Origin: Margaritispora aquatica
Lineage: Eukaryota > Ascomycota > Leotiomycetes > Helotiales > Discinellaceae
Reading direction: 5' to 3'
NCBI GenBank assembly: GCA_007644065.1
Contig: VJWN01000006.1
Coordinates: 1,240,001-1,304,000, forward strand
DNA length: 64,000 nt
Shown here piece after piece: positions 47,522 to 58,990 of this stretch; position 1 is the stretch's first letter, and each line of letters starts with the position of its first letter. The notes under the pieces were generated by a model. It did no database searches. It was given only the letters and a program-made list of their open reading frames with translations, and was not told where the DNA came from. A program made the position numbers and the translations under genes.

Positions 47522-49747
47522 TCAAACCATGACTACCTCAGCAACACCTCTCTCCCTTACCAATGCTTCAATCTGAGTTCCGGTCACGGCACCCTCGACC
47601 CAACACTCGCCCACCAACTCCAAAGGCACCTTACCTTCTCCCAACACTCCTCCCCACCGCTCCACACCACCTTCAGATCTTCTAACCAGCATCGGCGTCC
47701 CAGCTCCCTCGAGTAGCACGATAAGATCTCCCTGCTGTGCTGCCGCGGGTACAAGTGCCATTTTCCCAAACATAGTCATGCAAAATCTCCTTCTCTGTGT
47801 CGCGTATACAAGCGGTGCATGAATTGGAAGTCCATATGGCTTCGAAGGACGACCCATAGAGAACATATCGCCAACGTCTGCCTCGCAGGCGAGAATCCGC
47901 GACACCGAGATGTGTGTTTGAGGATTAGGATGACGTGAGAGAAGATCAGAAAGTGTGAGCTTGTACTCCGTATATCTTGTTGTGAGAGGAAAGGTCTTCA
48001 GGTTGAGAGGATTAAACTGCGGCAATTCTTTCTCCTCCCCTTGATTACCTGGCAAGAAAGCAGTGAGTACCTTACAAAACTCCTCGAAAGGGAGCTTAGC
48101 ACAATTATGCTCATGAAAAGTGGAAGATTCGCTGAAGAACAAATTTTGTCCCGACTTAAATGCCATCATCCGCTGTACCTCTGCAGCTAGATCTCTGTCG
48201 CCATTTGGCAGTCTGTCTCTCGGCCACGGAGGAAAGTTGACGTAGCATTTCGACTGATCGAGTTCGTCGGCTACAAGACGTTCGGATTCCTCAAGAGCGA
48301 GTAGCATGAGTTGTGCGTATTCGAATTCCTGGGAAGAAATATTGATCGTCGGAGTAGAAGCTACAGTGACGCCAGCTTGTGTTGTTATATGACTTGCGTC
48401 CGAGGAGTGAGAGGGCGATGGTGATGTTGGAAATGGTGTGGAAAAAATCTTGGGAGCATCCAGAATGTATCCTTTCAAGAGGAGAACGGATGGGTGCGGA
48501 AAATGTGGGCTTGAGATCCATCTTGGAGTTTGAACGGATGATTGCAGAGTCTGGATCTCGGTGTTTTCTCCTCTGCTACCGAGTGGGTTCAGATTTGATA
48601 TCGAGGTCCAGTCTGGCACCCAGGAGGGGAGATCGGGGTGCTTTTGCAAATTCCTATGCTCCAGACCTGCTACGCTAAGAAGACGAAGCGAATTTGTCGT
48701 TTGAAGAATACGAGTCGCACAGTCTTGATAAACGTTCTGAGTGCTGAGCGCATAATTTGGGATTATGTCGAGCTTTTTGGCATCGGATGCTATTCCAAGA
48801 AGCGCGTAAACAGCATCTCTATCATTCGTGACACTACGGCCTCTGGTGGAGAAGAGTGCTCCCTCCATGCTGTTATCGGCACTATCCAGTCTGGCTCTGG
48901 ACTTTTCAATCTCAATAATACTGCTTAGGACTTTCACAATCTCGGGACCTGGAGTATAAAACTTGCCAACCGAACCACTTGAGCTCTGGCTTGGGTCAAT
49001 AAGGCCTCTGGCTTTGTCAACCAGTGTTCCCCATGGTATCTCCGTATTCTTCGGATCTCCACCGCTGGAACCATACACAATGGACAGTGAGCGAGGAAGT
49101 ACCACTTCTTGGAAGGTCCAAGTACGACTGAACCAGGTATGACGGAGCAGAGCTTCGAACCCTCGAATAGTGTTTGTGTTAAGACCACCCGTAATTTTCG
49201 CCACAGGATCATATCGCAAGAACTGGATAGCGCCCGCCGGATCATCCCCAGGATTGACATGCAACCAGACGAAAACATGTCGAGCAACCTGATAGACCTC
49301 TTTCATTGCAAGAATCTGCTTTTCCTTCTCAGGAACGTTGTTTTGGTCAATACAAATCGCATCAATCCAGACCACTCTACTATTCGACCCATGCTGTCCA
49401 GTGTCAGGCAAACGAAGTCCCCTGAGCGCGGCGTAAGCACTGTGCGGAACTCGCAGTTCCTTGCCATTGATGATCACAGATGTTGGCTCTATTGAAGGAC
49501 CCCACGTGTATGACACTGCGGCATATTGGGGATTAGAGTCGAGACGAACATGTCTGATGTTGCAGCGTACGGCTATTTCTCCCTGAACTCTGGCAGGGAG
49601 AACTTCGAGGAGTCGGATCTCGTCGCGTGGTGAAGCGAGAGGTGTGTATACGAATTCTTCGTAGTTTTCTTGTGGGATCATGCGAGGGATGGCTTGATCC
49701 CGTAAGAATTTATGGGCTTTCTTCGCCAAAAATTTCTTGAAAGGCAT
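47522..49747 (-). CDS. HET-domain (heterokaryon incompatibility) protein (741 aa)
   Basis: A single uninterrupted ORF. After about 50 residues the HET domain begins: EIRLLEVLPAR, NPQYAAVSYTWGPS (the AxSYxWG block), PHSAYAALRGLRL, VVWIDAICIDQNNVPEKEKQ (WIDAxCIDQ), MKEVYQVARHVFVWL and HTWFSRTWTFQEVVLPR (RxWTxQE). A second conserved part follows at ATDRDAVYALLGIAS-like positions (NDRDAVYALLGIASDAKK) and LPSWVPDWTS. HET proteins trigger vegetative incompatibility or cell death in response to partner alleles; they occur in large, variable families in filamentous ascomycetes. All three HET blocks are intact and no stop interrupts it, so it should be functional. No NLR partner is seen nearby. Confidence 0.93.
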   Translation of the reverse strand: MPFKKFLAKKAHKFLRDQAIPRMIPQENYEEFVYTPLASPRDEIRLLEVLPARVQGEIAVRCNIRHVRLDSNPQYAAVSYTWGPSIEPTSVIINGKELRVPHSAYAALRGLRLPDTGQHGSNSRVVWIDAICIDQNNVPEKEKQILAMKEVYQVARHVFVWLHVNPGDDPAGAIQFLRYDPVAKITGGLNTNTIRGFEALLRHTWFSRTWTFQEVVLPRSLSIVYGSSGGDPKNTEIPWGTLVDKARGLIDPSQSSSGSVGKFYTPGPEIVKVLSSIIEIEKSRARLDSADNSMEGALFSTRGRSVTNDRDAVYALLGIASDAKKLDIIPNYALSTQNVYQDCATRILQTTNSLRLLSVAGLEHRNLQKHPDLPSWVPDWTSISNLNPLGSRGENTEIQTLQSSVQTPRWISSPHFPHPSVLLLKGYILDAPKIFSTPFPTSPSPSHSSDASHITTQAGVTVASTPTINISSQEFEYAQLMLLALEESERLVADELDQSKCYVNFPPWPRDRLPNGDRDLAAEVQRMMAFKSGQNLFFSESSTFHEHNCAKLPFEEFCKVLTAFLPGNQGEEKELPQFNPLNLKTFPLTTRYTEYKLTLSDLLSRHPNPQTHISVSRILACEADVGDMFSMGRPSKPYGLPIHAPLVYATQRRRFCMTMFGKMALVPAAAQQGDLIVLLEGAGTPMLVRRSEGGVERWGGVLGEGKVPLELVGECWVEGAVTGTQIEALVRERGVAEVVMV

Positions 49748-50573
49748 GGTGTCTCAACGTGTGATTTTTGATGCACTTCGAATATTTCGAAATTTCGCAA
49801 CTTGCTTCTTGTAATTCTTCCAAGAGTTTGAGTCAGAGTCCGACCGCATGTTGGTCTTATCTAGGTTTCCAGCCTGGGGCTTTACTTGCCATTAAGAGCC
49901 AAGAAATGGATTTCTTCCATCTACAACACTGCCAAGACTAGCTGAAAAAGATGCTTGATGGTCAACAAATCAGATCACCAACCCCATCGGATATAACCGT
50001 AATTGCCTTTGATTTTATAGGGCTGAAAGAGAAAGCTGGGATCTTCTCTGAAATACTCTCTTGGCACCTAAAGTCTTGTTAAGTCAAGATATACTACCAA
50101 ATACTAGACACTCAAGCTCAATAAATGTGAAGTACCTCGCTTAAATGAAGCTGTCAAAATTCGACACGGTCAAAGACGAAAATATAGCCGGACAATGCGT
50201 ACAGGTACCACCCCAGAATGTGCATAAATGATATGCACATTACAAGATTATACAAAAAGGGGATCTAGAGGGATTTTCCCTCTCAGTTATGACACTTAGA
50301 GACTTTGTACATCAACTAGTTTTTTGACTTTGACGAAGACGAAATGGGCCGGGCTCGAACAAAGACAGGCCAGATTACTGATCTAGAAATACGATATTAT
50401 ACGATAGATCAAGATTAGATGGAGTTGTGGTGGAAATTTTATCCTGACAAAGATATCATCGTTCTTAATTAAGATCTAATGGTGAGATAAACGATATATG
50501 ATACATACTGTAGATACATCTGTGGGAAAACACTACAATCTCCAAAGCGAAAAACGCACGCTGCGTGCAAGTG
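49748..50573. other. Intergenic upstream of the HET gene
   Basis: It includes the HET promoter and the 3' flank of the SDR gene. No coding signal. Confidence 0.5.
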
Positions 50574-51925
50574 CTAGAAATAAGGCATCGTCTCCTGAAC
50601 ACACCATTGCCAAAACAGTTTTGACAACTCGGTACCTCCCTCCTCCTTGGTCTTGAGACCAACGCCGATATGATCTGGAAGCTTTGCGTGTCGACCCCAT
50701 GGAATGATGAATCCGCCATTATGTTTCAATTGCACATCAGGCGAGAAGCCGGCAAAGAGCTCGCTGTAGGCGCCATACTTCGCAGGTTTACCAACCACAC
50801 CCTACAGTCACAGAGAGATGTCATTAGTATGGTAAAACATATATTGGGCCTAAACCCTCCCAAGACGGGCTGGCTGAAGGTAAATTGTACGTACCATTGT
50901 CAGTCGTACGAGGGGATTCAGATGTCGTTGCAGTTCCGTCTTCATTAGACCAGGGTTTACACCCTGTTGCCATGTCAGGTCATTGTGCACACAAGGTCAG
51001 GATCTATTGGACGTGGGCAGATTTTCTTACCATGCTTATAACTCCATCACCACCAAGTCTGCTTGCCCATTCGTGGGCCAAGAAAACATTACCAGTCTTT
51101 GATTGCAAGTAGTTTTCCATGGGGTCTGCGAGAGTTTTTGGTTCACCGGTTGTAGAATTAAGAACCATACCACCCTTGGCACCGCCATCTATGAATGATG
51201 ATAGCCAAACTATACGGACCGCTCCGGCTTTGACGCCAGCAATTTTCGACGTTTGGCTAAGGATCTTCTGAAGGTGATGGTTTAGAAGAAACGGACCGAG
51301 ACAGTTTGTAGCCATCTCAAGGTCATGACCCTACTCCAAAAAATTAGTCCATGGTCTAAACATAACAGATGGAAGTCGGGAGGGAGCTTGAGGTGATTTT
51401 TCTATTATAGCAGATCCGACATCCAAACAGAATTCTGACAGTTGAGGCATATTGAAGATCCAATATTCTGTTACTGACCTGTTCTGATTTGCTTCCTTTC
51501 GGTGGTCTCATCACTGCGGCATTGTGGACTAGCACATCCAATCTTTGTTCTGATGCCAGAAATCTTTCCGCAGCCGGCTTGATAGTTGACAGGTCCGAAA
51601 GATCCAAAAGCAGCGACTCTACACGGCCACGAGCTGCAGGACATTCTCTTTTGAGAGAAGCAATGGCTCTATCGATCTTCTCTTTGGAACGGGTTGCTAT
51701 GTAGACCGTACCATTCTTTGCATACAGAATCTTGGCAAGTTCATATCCCACTCCAACAGCAGCCCCAGTCACAATGAAGACCTAGGTAAGCTTTGTTAGG
51801 TCATTCTTGCTGAGACACTTGAGTGGATTCACTCCGGTAGGGATACTTACTCTACCTGACTGGTCTGGAAGATTGGCCTCTGTGAATTTCGGTGAAGGAG
51901 GGAACGCTTGACTGATGGTCGACAT
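50574..51925 (-). CDS. Short-chain dehydrogenase/reductase (324 aa)
   Basis: Five exons: 51851-51925, 51479-51781, 51031-51330, 50895-50963 and 50574-50801, all phase 0, total 325 codons with stop. A Rossmann fold is evident: FIVTGAAVGVGYE with TGxxxGxG at 30-37, then LLLDLSDLSTI and LDVLVHNAAVMRPP. The active site Ser is in RIVWLSSF (about 170/171) and YLQSK supplies Tyr200/Lys204. After that come NPGLMKTELQRH and a C-terminal PWGRHAKLPDHIGVG. This is a classical SDR of the retinol-dehydrogenase-like kind, abundant in fungal secondary and detoxification metabolism; the substrate cannot be told. It is divergent from the Zn2Cys6 regulator at 52610 with 684 bp between, so it may be that regulator's target. 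Catalytic residues intact. Confidence 0.88.
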
Positions 51926-52609
51926 TTTATTGAATTCGTAGTGCTATAATAGGATACGGGCGTTGATTTTTGGAACGTAAGGTGGAATGTGAGATGGATA
52001 GATGAGAAAGCAGTGTAATGGAATTTGGAAGATAGTCCAGTAGAAATCTGAGTTTATGCCATCTTATAGAAAAATACAGCTACTCTCATACTCGCCATGA
52101 TCCCAAAGCATGTTTTCTTCGGGATTACTGGGCACATTTTTCTCCATCTCCGGCCCGCATGATTGAGATCATTCCTAGAGAAATGGTTATGAGTGGTTTT
52201 CAGGTACCAGAGGGTGATACAGCACGAATTGGGTATTCAGCTTGTCTCCTCCGGATATCACGAAAAAGCGTTGGAATAACTTCGTGTGTGGAGGTACAGT
52301 CCGGAGATGGTGGTGTGGATCATCATGTCGGTTCCAAAAACGGCAAGGTAAATCCGGTCCGGAGTTGGTGCCAAGGGGGCTTTAGCGAGGCCACGACACA
52401 TCAACAGGTGAGGATCGTGAGTTGCCTACCTCAAGTCAGCTCGAGACATATTCAGTAATTCACAATTATTGCATAATAAGAGGTTCTTCATATCATCTTT
52501 TGAATTCTCACAAAGCACTTCGTTCGATCTATCTTCATTCCCTGGGAGAGAACTGAAACTGAGGCGGGGTTTCACATTTCGATTCGACATCAATGATTCT
52601 TGCGGAGCT
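51926..52609. promoter_or_regulatory. Shared divergent promoter between SDR and Zn2Cys6 gene
   Basis: A non-coding 684-bp region between two start codons pointing away from each other. It holds several CGG/CCG triplets in varied spacing (for example tccggccc, ccggatat, gtccgg, ccggtccgg at about 52352), which are typical Zn2Cys6 half-sites; binding itself is not shown. Confidence 0.4.
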
Positions 52610-55306
52610 ATGGACTCCCAGATAGATCCACCGCTAAACGATGAGAGGAAGAAGTTCAGAGCGCAATTGTCCTGCACCCAATGCAGACATAAGAAGTAGG
52701 TACCCAGCTTTGTTTCGAGGGTGGCTCAACGCCACTTCCAATCTCTATATCCTCCTGTTTTGACTGAAGAACCTCAAAGGCTCAAATGCAATCGGGGAAA
52801 TCCTTGCGATCAATGCACAAAACGCACTCAGGGCCACTTGTGCCAGTATGCCACCAATTTGGCACGCAACAAGCCAACACAGTTCCGCCAGATGGCTGGA
52901 CCTAGAGATATACTTAGTAGAGTACGACACTTGGAAGGCCTTGTCTTGTCTTTGCGTCCAGACAATACTAGCAACAAACAGATAAACAACACAGGATCTA
53001 CAAATATCTTACTATCAACACCTCGCGATAATGATGACCAAGTAGCTCTTAGCCGACCAACGGGAAATCTAACGATTGGGGAACAGGTTGATGTTGATTC
53101 TCCGGGAACAATGATTGTAGATCAGATAGGCACGAGATGGGTGGATGCTTCTCATTGGCAGACTATCCTAGACGGTGTAGGTTCATTAGAAAGAGCAATG
53201 TTTGAGTTATTTACACACTTTATTGAAAGAAAAGCTGACTCAATGCAAAGATAACTGAGCTTAAGGACTGCACAGAGACGTTAGAGCAAGGTAACAACAC
53301 AGCTGCAGGTATGGCAACGGAGGAAAACCAGGCCCCGTTTTTGTTTGTTGGAGTATTTCCAAGTACAAGCAAGGCAGAAATACTGGCCTTCCTCCCTTCG
53401 AGACCTGTCGTTGATCGACTTGTTTCTCGGTTCTTCAATGCCAAGGAGCCAGGACTAAGTATGCATTTCAGCAATCACGGTCAAAGGACGACGAGGACGG
53501 AATAGGAGTAGACAGATACTAATGATGGTTAGTGATGCTACATGTTCCGACATTCTATAGGGAGGTAAATTACTCTCCTACCAATCTTTAATCTCTTGAT
53601 TGTGACTGAACATGGGTAGTACACTCAATTCTGGGACAATCAAGAGGAAGCGAGCAGTGCTTGGATTGGCCTACTATTCGCCATTCTATGCTTCTCAGTC
53701 ATCTTCTATCACCGTGTTGGGGATATCCTGCCAGGATCTTTGGGTGAACCAATGCTTGTAAGCAAAGCTTACATGGCGAAAACTGCGCAATGCCTCGTGC
53801 TTGCCGACTACACCAAGCCAGGACGATATAAAGTCGAAACTCTGATCCTCTATTTCGGAGCAGAGCTCATGCAAAGCAGTGACTCCCAACTCGGCGTATC
53901 GATGTTGCTCGGAATCATCATCAGGCTCGCGATGCACATGGGATATCACCGCGATTCAAAGCATTACCCAAATGTGTCCGTGTTCGAAGGAGAGATGAAA
54001 AGACGAGTTTGGGCCATGGTATCCCAGATGGATCATCTGATTTCCTTCCAAGCTGGTGTCCCGAGAATCATACCGGATTCGCAGTGTGACACGGAATTGC
54101 CACATAATCTCTTCGATGAGGATTTCGATGAAACGACAAAGCTGCTTCCTCCGTCCAGACCACCAACAGAGCGTACAACAGTTAGCTACACGATCACGAA
54201 AGGCAAGATCATGTCTGTGTTTGGTCGCATCACCGAGAAGAGCCACTCAATGAGCATATCAGAGCAGGAGGTGGTACAACTCGACAAGTGCCTCATAGAG
54301 GCGCATGCATCATTTCCACCATTTTTGCGCATTCGTGCAATGAACCTCTCTATTACAGACCCGCCAGACCTCATCATGCAACGGTATACCCTCGAGCTAC
54401 TCTATCAGAAAGCTCGCTGTGTTCTGCATCGTAAGTATCTCACGCTCCATCGCTCGGATATGAGATATGCGTATTCGAGGTGGGTATGTGTCGATGCAGC
54501 GATGCAAATACTCGGACACCAGAATGAGATCTATAATGAGATCTTACCAGGGGGCCAACTGTACAGAGATAGGTGGTTTATGTCGTCGCTCATGACCCAT
54601 GACTTTCTCCTGGCTGCGATGATAGTGTGTGTAGAGCTCTCGTATAAGGCCGATAAGAACCAGCCAGCACTGGATTCGGAGGCAGTACATGCAAATATGG
54701 AAGAGCAACACAGACTCTTGGAGTATTTGGAGGTTTCCCATCGCATATGGGTGGCTTTTAGTGGACACTCGCTGGAGGCTAAGAAGGCTGTCAAGGCACT
54801 CTCGGTGATGCTGCATAACGCCAAAAAGAAGGATCAAAGAGAACACCAGCCAAATCCATCCCATCTAAACGGTGAGCCGCATTTAACTTCTCGCGCTCTG
54901 AAGATAAAGTACTTACTATGCATAGTGGGAATTGGAGAAGAGGGGCCGTGTGGAGGCTGTCAATTTGCAGAGAACATGCCTAACACGATGTTTGCAGAAC
55001 AACACGACTATCAGACAGGAAACCAAAACATGGTGGAAGATCCAGTGTTGAGGGCTATTGAGGGGATTATGGATCCCGCCGAAGCATTTGACTGGGTAAG
55101 CTTTTGTCCAGCCATTACCACACATCGTGTTTCCAGCTACCGATCAAGCACCCAAAAGCTTCCTCATGTCCTTGTGGATTGCCATTCGCAGTGTCACTAA
55201 CACTTCCTAGGAGGCTTGGGATAACCAAATTCAGTATACCAATATGGATATTTCCGACAGCACGGGGATGGACAGGTCAGCGTCGGATGGTTTTGACCTC
55301 TCTTGA
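52610..55306 (+). CDS. Zn2Cys6 transcription factor (746 aa)
   Basis: Exons are 52610-52695, 52780-53176, 53251-53458, 53533-53564, 53620-54871, 54926-55095 and 55211-55306; all join in frame. The first intron lies inside the zinc cluster: LSCTQCRHKK joins LKCNRGNPCDQCTKRTQGHL, completing six Cys. A coiled dimerisation part follows (RDILSRVRHLEGLVLSLRP), then DGITELKDCTETLEQ and a fungal-specific domain spliced as EPGLMMLHVPTFYREYTQFW. Further blocks are AWIGLLFAILCFSVIF, GVSMLLGIIIRLAMHMGYHR and EMKRRVWAMVSQMDHLISFQ. The intron at 54872-54925 has length 3n and no stop, so it may be retained. The last exon gives EAWDNQIQYTN...FDLS, a short acidic end. Likely a pathway-specific nuclear regulator; the divergent SDR gene is the obvious candidate target. 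Confidence 0.85.
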
Positions 55307-58300
55307 TTTCAGATTGATGCTGAGTTCGACAAAGAGAACTTCTACTGACATCAGACGCAACCAATATACCAGAAGATAGAAACTGAAATCGAAAGAATGC
55401 TACAGCAAAATAATTTCAAAAAGCACACCCAGAGAAGTGATGAAGATGAGGTGTGGTCCATTCAGAATCACGAGACTTGGACCTACCTCAGATACTTCAT
55501 AGTGAGTATAGATCTTACTTGAAAGATTCAAGAAGGCAGTGTACATCTTGTTGCACTCAGGAATTTCCGGGTTAATGGCCGTAGCGTACACCTCAAAATA
55601 TCGTCATCTGGAATCTAAATATCCTACTCTTGCCACTGGATCTGGAAATCCAATTTGTGCGTACGGTAGAGTGTAGGTGATCAGTAGCCAATATAGCTGA
55701 CTGACTATTCTTTGAAGCGAGCCAATCGATTGAGAGCGGCATTGATATTGACGGCAATCTTTCGTTCTCATACCAACAACCAAGTGTATGCAATATACCC
55801 GATCTATGTCCATATGGCATCGAGTGTGAAGTATTACTGCGAATTGCAAGGTTCAGTTAATGCCACGCATCATCATACTTGGATTTCACCTAACGTATGA
55901 TACCTCGGTAAGGAATTTCAGCTTCATGACCTTGCGTCATAGAATAAAGGTATCATCCACAGAGAATGGCAAAGTGACTTCGAACCTAACCCCGATGTAT
56001 GAAGAAACAACTATCTTGGCTACTCCTGACTCCTAGCATCAAAAGGTGAACTTTTCAAACTCCTTGGTGCGTCTTTATGGCTCTATATATATGCATTTCT
56101 CCACGTCGCAACTGAATTTCGGAGCGCAGAATGACAAGATCGGATTGGAGAAGTATGAGATTTGCAATAATAGCCCTGTGACAACAAGCTAAGATCGATC
56201 TCACCAATGAACGCAGATTTCCAATAGCCCTTATTGCTAGATATAAGGTCTAAGTCTGGAGCCAACAAGTTGTGATCTCAAGTTGAGAGCTTTTATTTCA
56301 ACCCTTTTGCTGTTGGCCCTTCGATGGACCATTTATTGTTGTCAAACCTTGAGTTCACAACTTCATCCAAAACGAGCACCTCCTTTTCTCGTCAACAGCG
56401 TATGTACAGAATCTATAATAACATTCAATGTCTAAGACTTCATAAGCCAATTATAAATGAAGAAAAAACAGCATCTCAGAATCAACCAGCTGAACCAGCT
56501 GGCGAAATCCCGCAGCCCCACAAATCCTCCTCGAAATTTTGGACGATGAGATGCAAAGGTGATTTCGACACATCATGAGAAGACGCCAGCTTTATATATT
56601 TCGAACAGAACTAATCACGTAACCAACCAACCACAAAGCACATTCTGATCTAGAAAATCTCATAATTTCAGCTTCAGCCTCCACTTCAGATTGACTCCAC
56701 TCAAGAACCCACCAAGTGACGCGGGGTATATATAATCCACGCCATCAACCCACAGGCAGACCTCCAACGCCAAAAAAAAAAATAAGGTGCTTGCGCGAAC
56801 TGCACTATGGTAACTCTGCAGCAATCTTGTTCTTCCGATGAGTGTGAATGTCGAGTTTGCTTCCCAGTGCAGAGACCAGGGGAAAAGACCTGGCCGTGAG
56901 ATCTGGTTTCTGCTCAGCCAGGAAATCACCGCGTCGTAGCCGTGGAATGTAGAGCGTTGCTGCCAACTACTAGCTGCACAATTCCTGCCATCTCACAGTT
57001 CTCTCATCCCGCATCATTCGACCTGAAATCTTGACGCCGACCCCAAGACCAACACTAAGCTACAATTCAAGCATGCTCAAACACGGCCAAATATGTCGAA
57101 AAAGACGACAAATTGCATTAGATTCGATTCTTGTACAGAAAGGAAGTTATCAAGTCATGCTATCGCTTGACTTGTTGCCCGAGGTTATGCTTGATACCAC
57201 TGGGCTGCTTGATGAGTAAATGAACGCAGTATTATACTTGAATGTAGCGCAAGAGAGCCAGAGCAATATCACGATAAATAAGAAGATGAGTATGGAAAGC
57301 AATTTACTTTGCAAGCAAATGGGAGGTGTGAGAAGTGAAAAGTGAGGTTGAAAGTGAAAATAACTAGTCAAATCAGCGATGCAAACACAAGTACGCGTTC
57401 ACTGAAACTCAATCGCTGTGTAAGCAACCGAGATTGAGGTTGGTGTATATATAAATAGGTAAACCATCTCCGACATGCTCGTACGTTCTTCAACCACAAT
57501 GCCAAAGCGAGTTCACATCCGTAGACTCACATGTGTGTGTGTGAGAGAGAGGGGGAAAAGCGGTCGATCGGGTCGTTCCCGATTGAAAGACCTGTCTGTC
57601 TGTCTGTCAAATGTCAACAACGGATGGTGCTCGGGCGGGAAGGAACGTGGAAGAAACCGTTGCGAGATACATGTGGCGTTGGGGTTCACTCTCCCTCTCT
57701 AACGGATGAGCACGCACGCACAATNAGCGTGTCTCGCTCCGGAACCTGCTCAGATTTCCCTTCGTTCCGGCCGGGTAGTCCGAGAACGCCCATTCGCAGT
57801 CGCAGTCACAGTCACACTTGAAAAGTGCAAACGTAAGTGCAAGATTGGAAACCAAACATGCTGCCTGATTGACTCAGCTTCGAAGGGGTGGTGGTGGTGG
57901 TGAAGAATTGGTGCAAGGCTCCCTCTCCATAGGATGGGGGCCAATTAATGGATGGCGGTTCGGTGTAGTCGGTGACGCGAATTGAGGAGATGCAGACGCA
58001 AACGCAAATAATGCAAATGCAAACAAACAAATCCAGCCCGGCGAGGACAACAAATCAACCGGTTGCAACTAGTCATCAGTCGTAAAGGTACTCTCGTGCA
58101 TGATCTCGAGCAGGTACGATGTGATGGTTGAAGCCAGCCAGCCAGCCGTGCGGAGACTGAGACGGACGGAAACACGAATGATCCGGGTGGAGGGATTCGA
58201 GACTCATCGTTTCTTGGTCGTCGTGGTAGTCGTCAGTTCATACGAGTGATGTGCGACGGTGGACGGTGAACGGTGGACAAGAGGACAACTCCAAGTCGAA

Positions 58301-58672
58301 AATCATATCGAACGGTATCGTATGGCAAAAGAGCTCTTACGGTCGTCGTTGTTGGTGATGTTTCTGACAGATTGTTTTGGAATGAATTCGAGGTTCCAAA
58401 TTCTAAGAATAGAGATGGTTGGTTAGCCAAAAGCCCTTAAGGTAAGGTAAAAAGTAAGGTAGCTCAGGGTAAATTTAGAAAAGAAAGGGGCTGGGTCAGG
58501 TGATGTTCCCGATAAGCTTCTTATCGCGAATGCCTAGCGAATATGCCTGCCCCCCGGAGGCCTTTTTTGGGTCATGATCAGGCAGGAAATGCACGAAAGA
58601 AGCAATGAAGAAGGAAGTTTGACTCACCAAGCGGGTTTGGGGTTTCAAGAAATCAGGCGGCGAGATTGTCTT
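55307..58672. other. Gene-poor stretch of about 3.4 kb
   Basis: No ORF with family features. It contains GC-richer, repetitive-looking DNA around 57.4-58.3 kb (gtcgtggt, cagccagc runs) and one ambiguous base at 57725. No RNA gene seen. Confidence 0.5.
57725..57725. other. Ambiguous base (n)
   Basis: The only n in the window, in non-coding sequence; it marks an unresolved base call. Confidence 0.99.
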
Positions 58673-58990
58673 TCAGCTGCCGTAACCTTGGAAATGTTAG
58701 TGGAGGTTCTTGTCAATAGCGAAGGAAGACAAAGTAGGTAGGGTACGTACCAGTATCATTTGGAGGATTCGAGGAATCTTCTGGTTTGCGGCCACCAAAG
58801 TCTAAGTAAAAATGTTAGTATGTTGTACGAAGTATGCATGACATGAATGCAAGATTCAGACTTCGGGCAAAGACAATGTTGAAATATATGCAGGTGAAGG
58901 GCACTTACTGGTATCCCTCACGGTAGAAGGCTTCGGCTTGGGTGGTTTGGACATGCAGGCCCGGCGAGTGGTGGAAGCCGACTTAGACAT
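58673..58990 (-). CDS. Possible small three-exon gene (48 aa)
   Basis: Exons 58909-58990, 58751-58801 and 58673-58686 join in frame to MSKSASTTRRACMSKPPKPK, then PSTVRDTNFGGRKPEDSSNP and PNDTGYGS. Both introns (107 and 64 nt) have good ends (GTAAGT...TTTACTTAG, GTACGT...TTCCAAG) and CTAACA branch sites, more than expected by chance. The product is basic then polar, with no helix or domain I recognise. It could also be the 5' part of a longer transcript or a non-coding RNA with introns. Confidence 0.35.
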
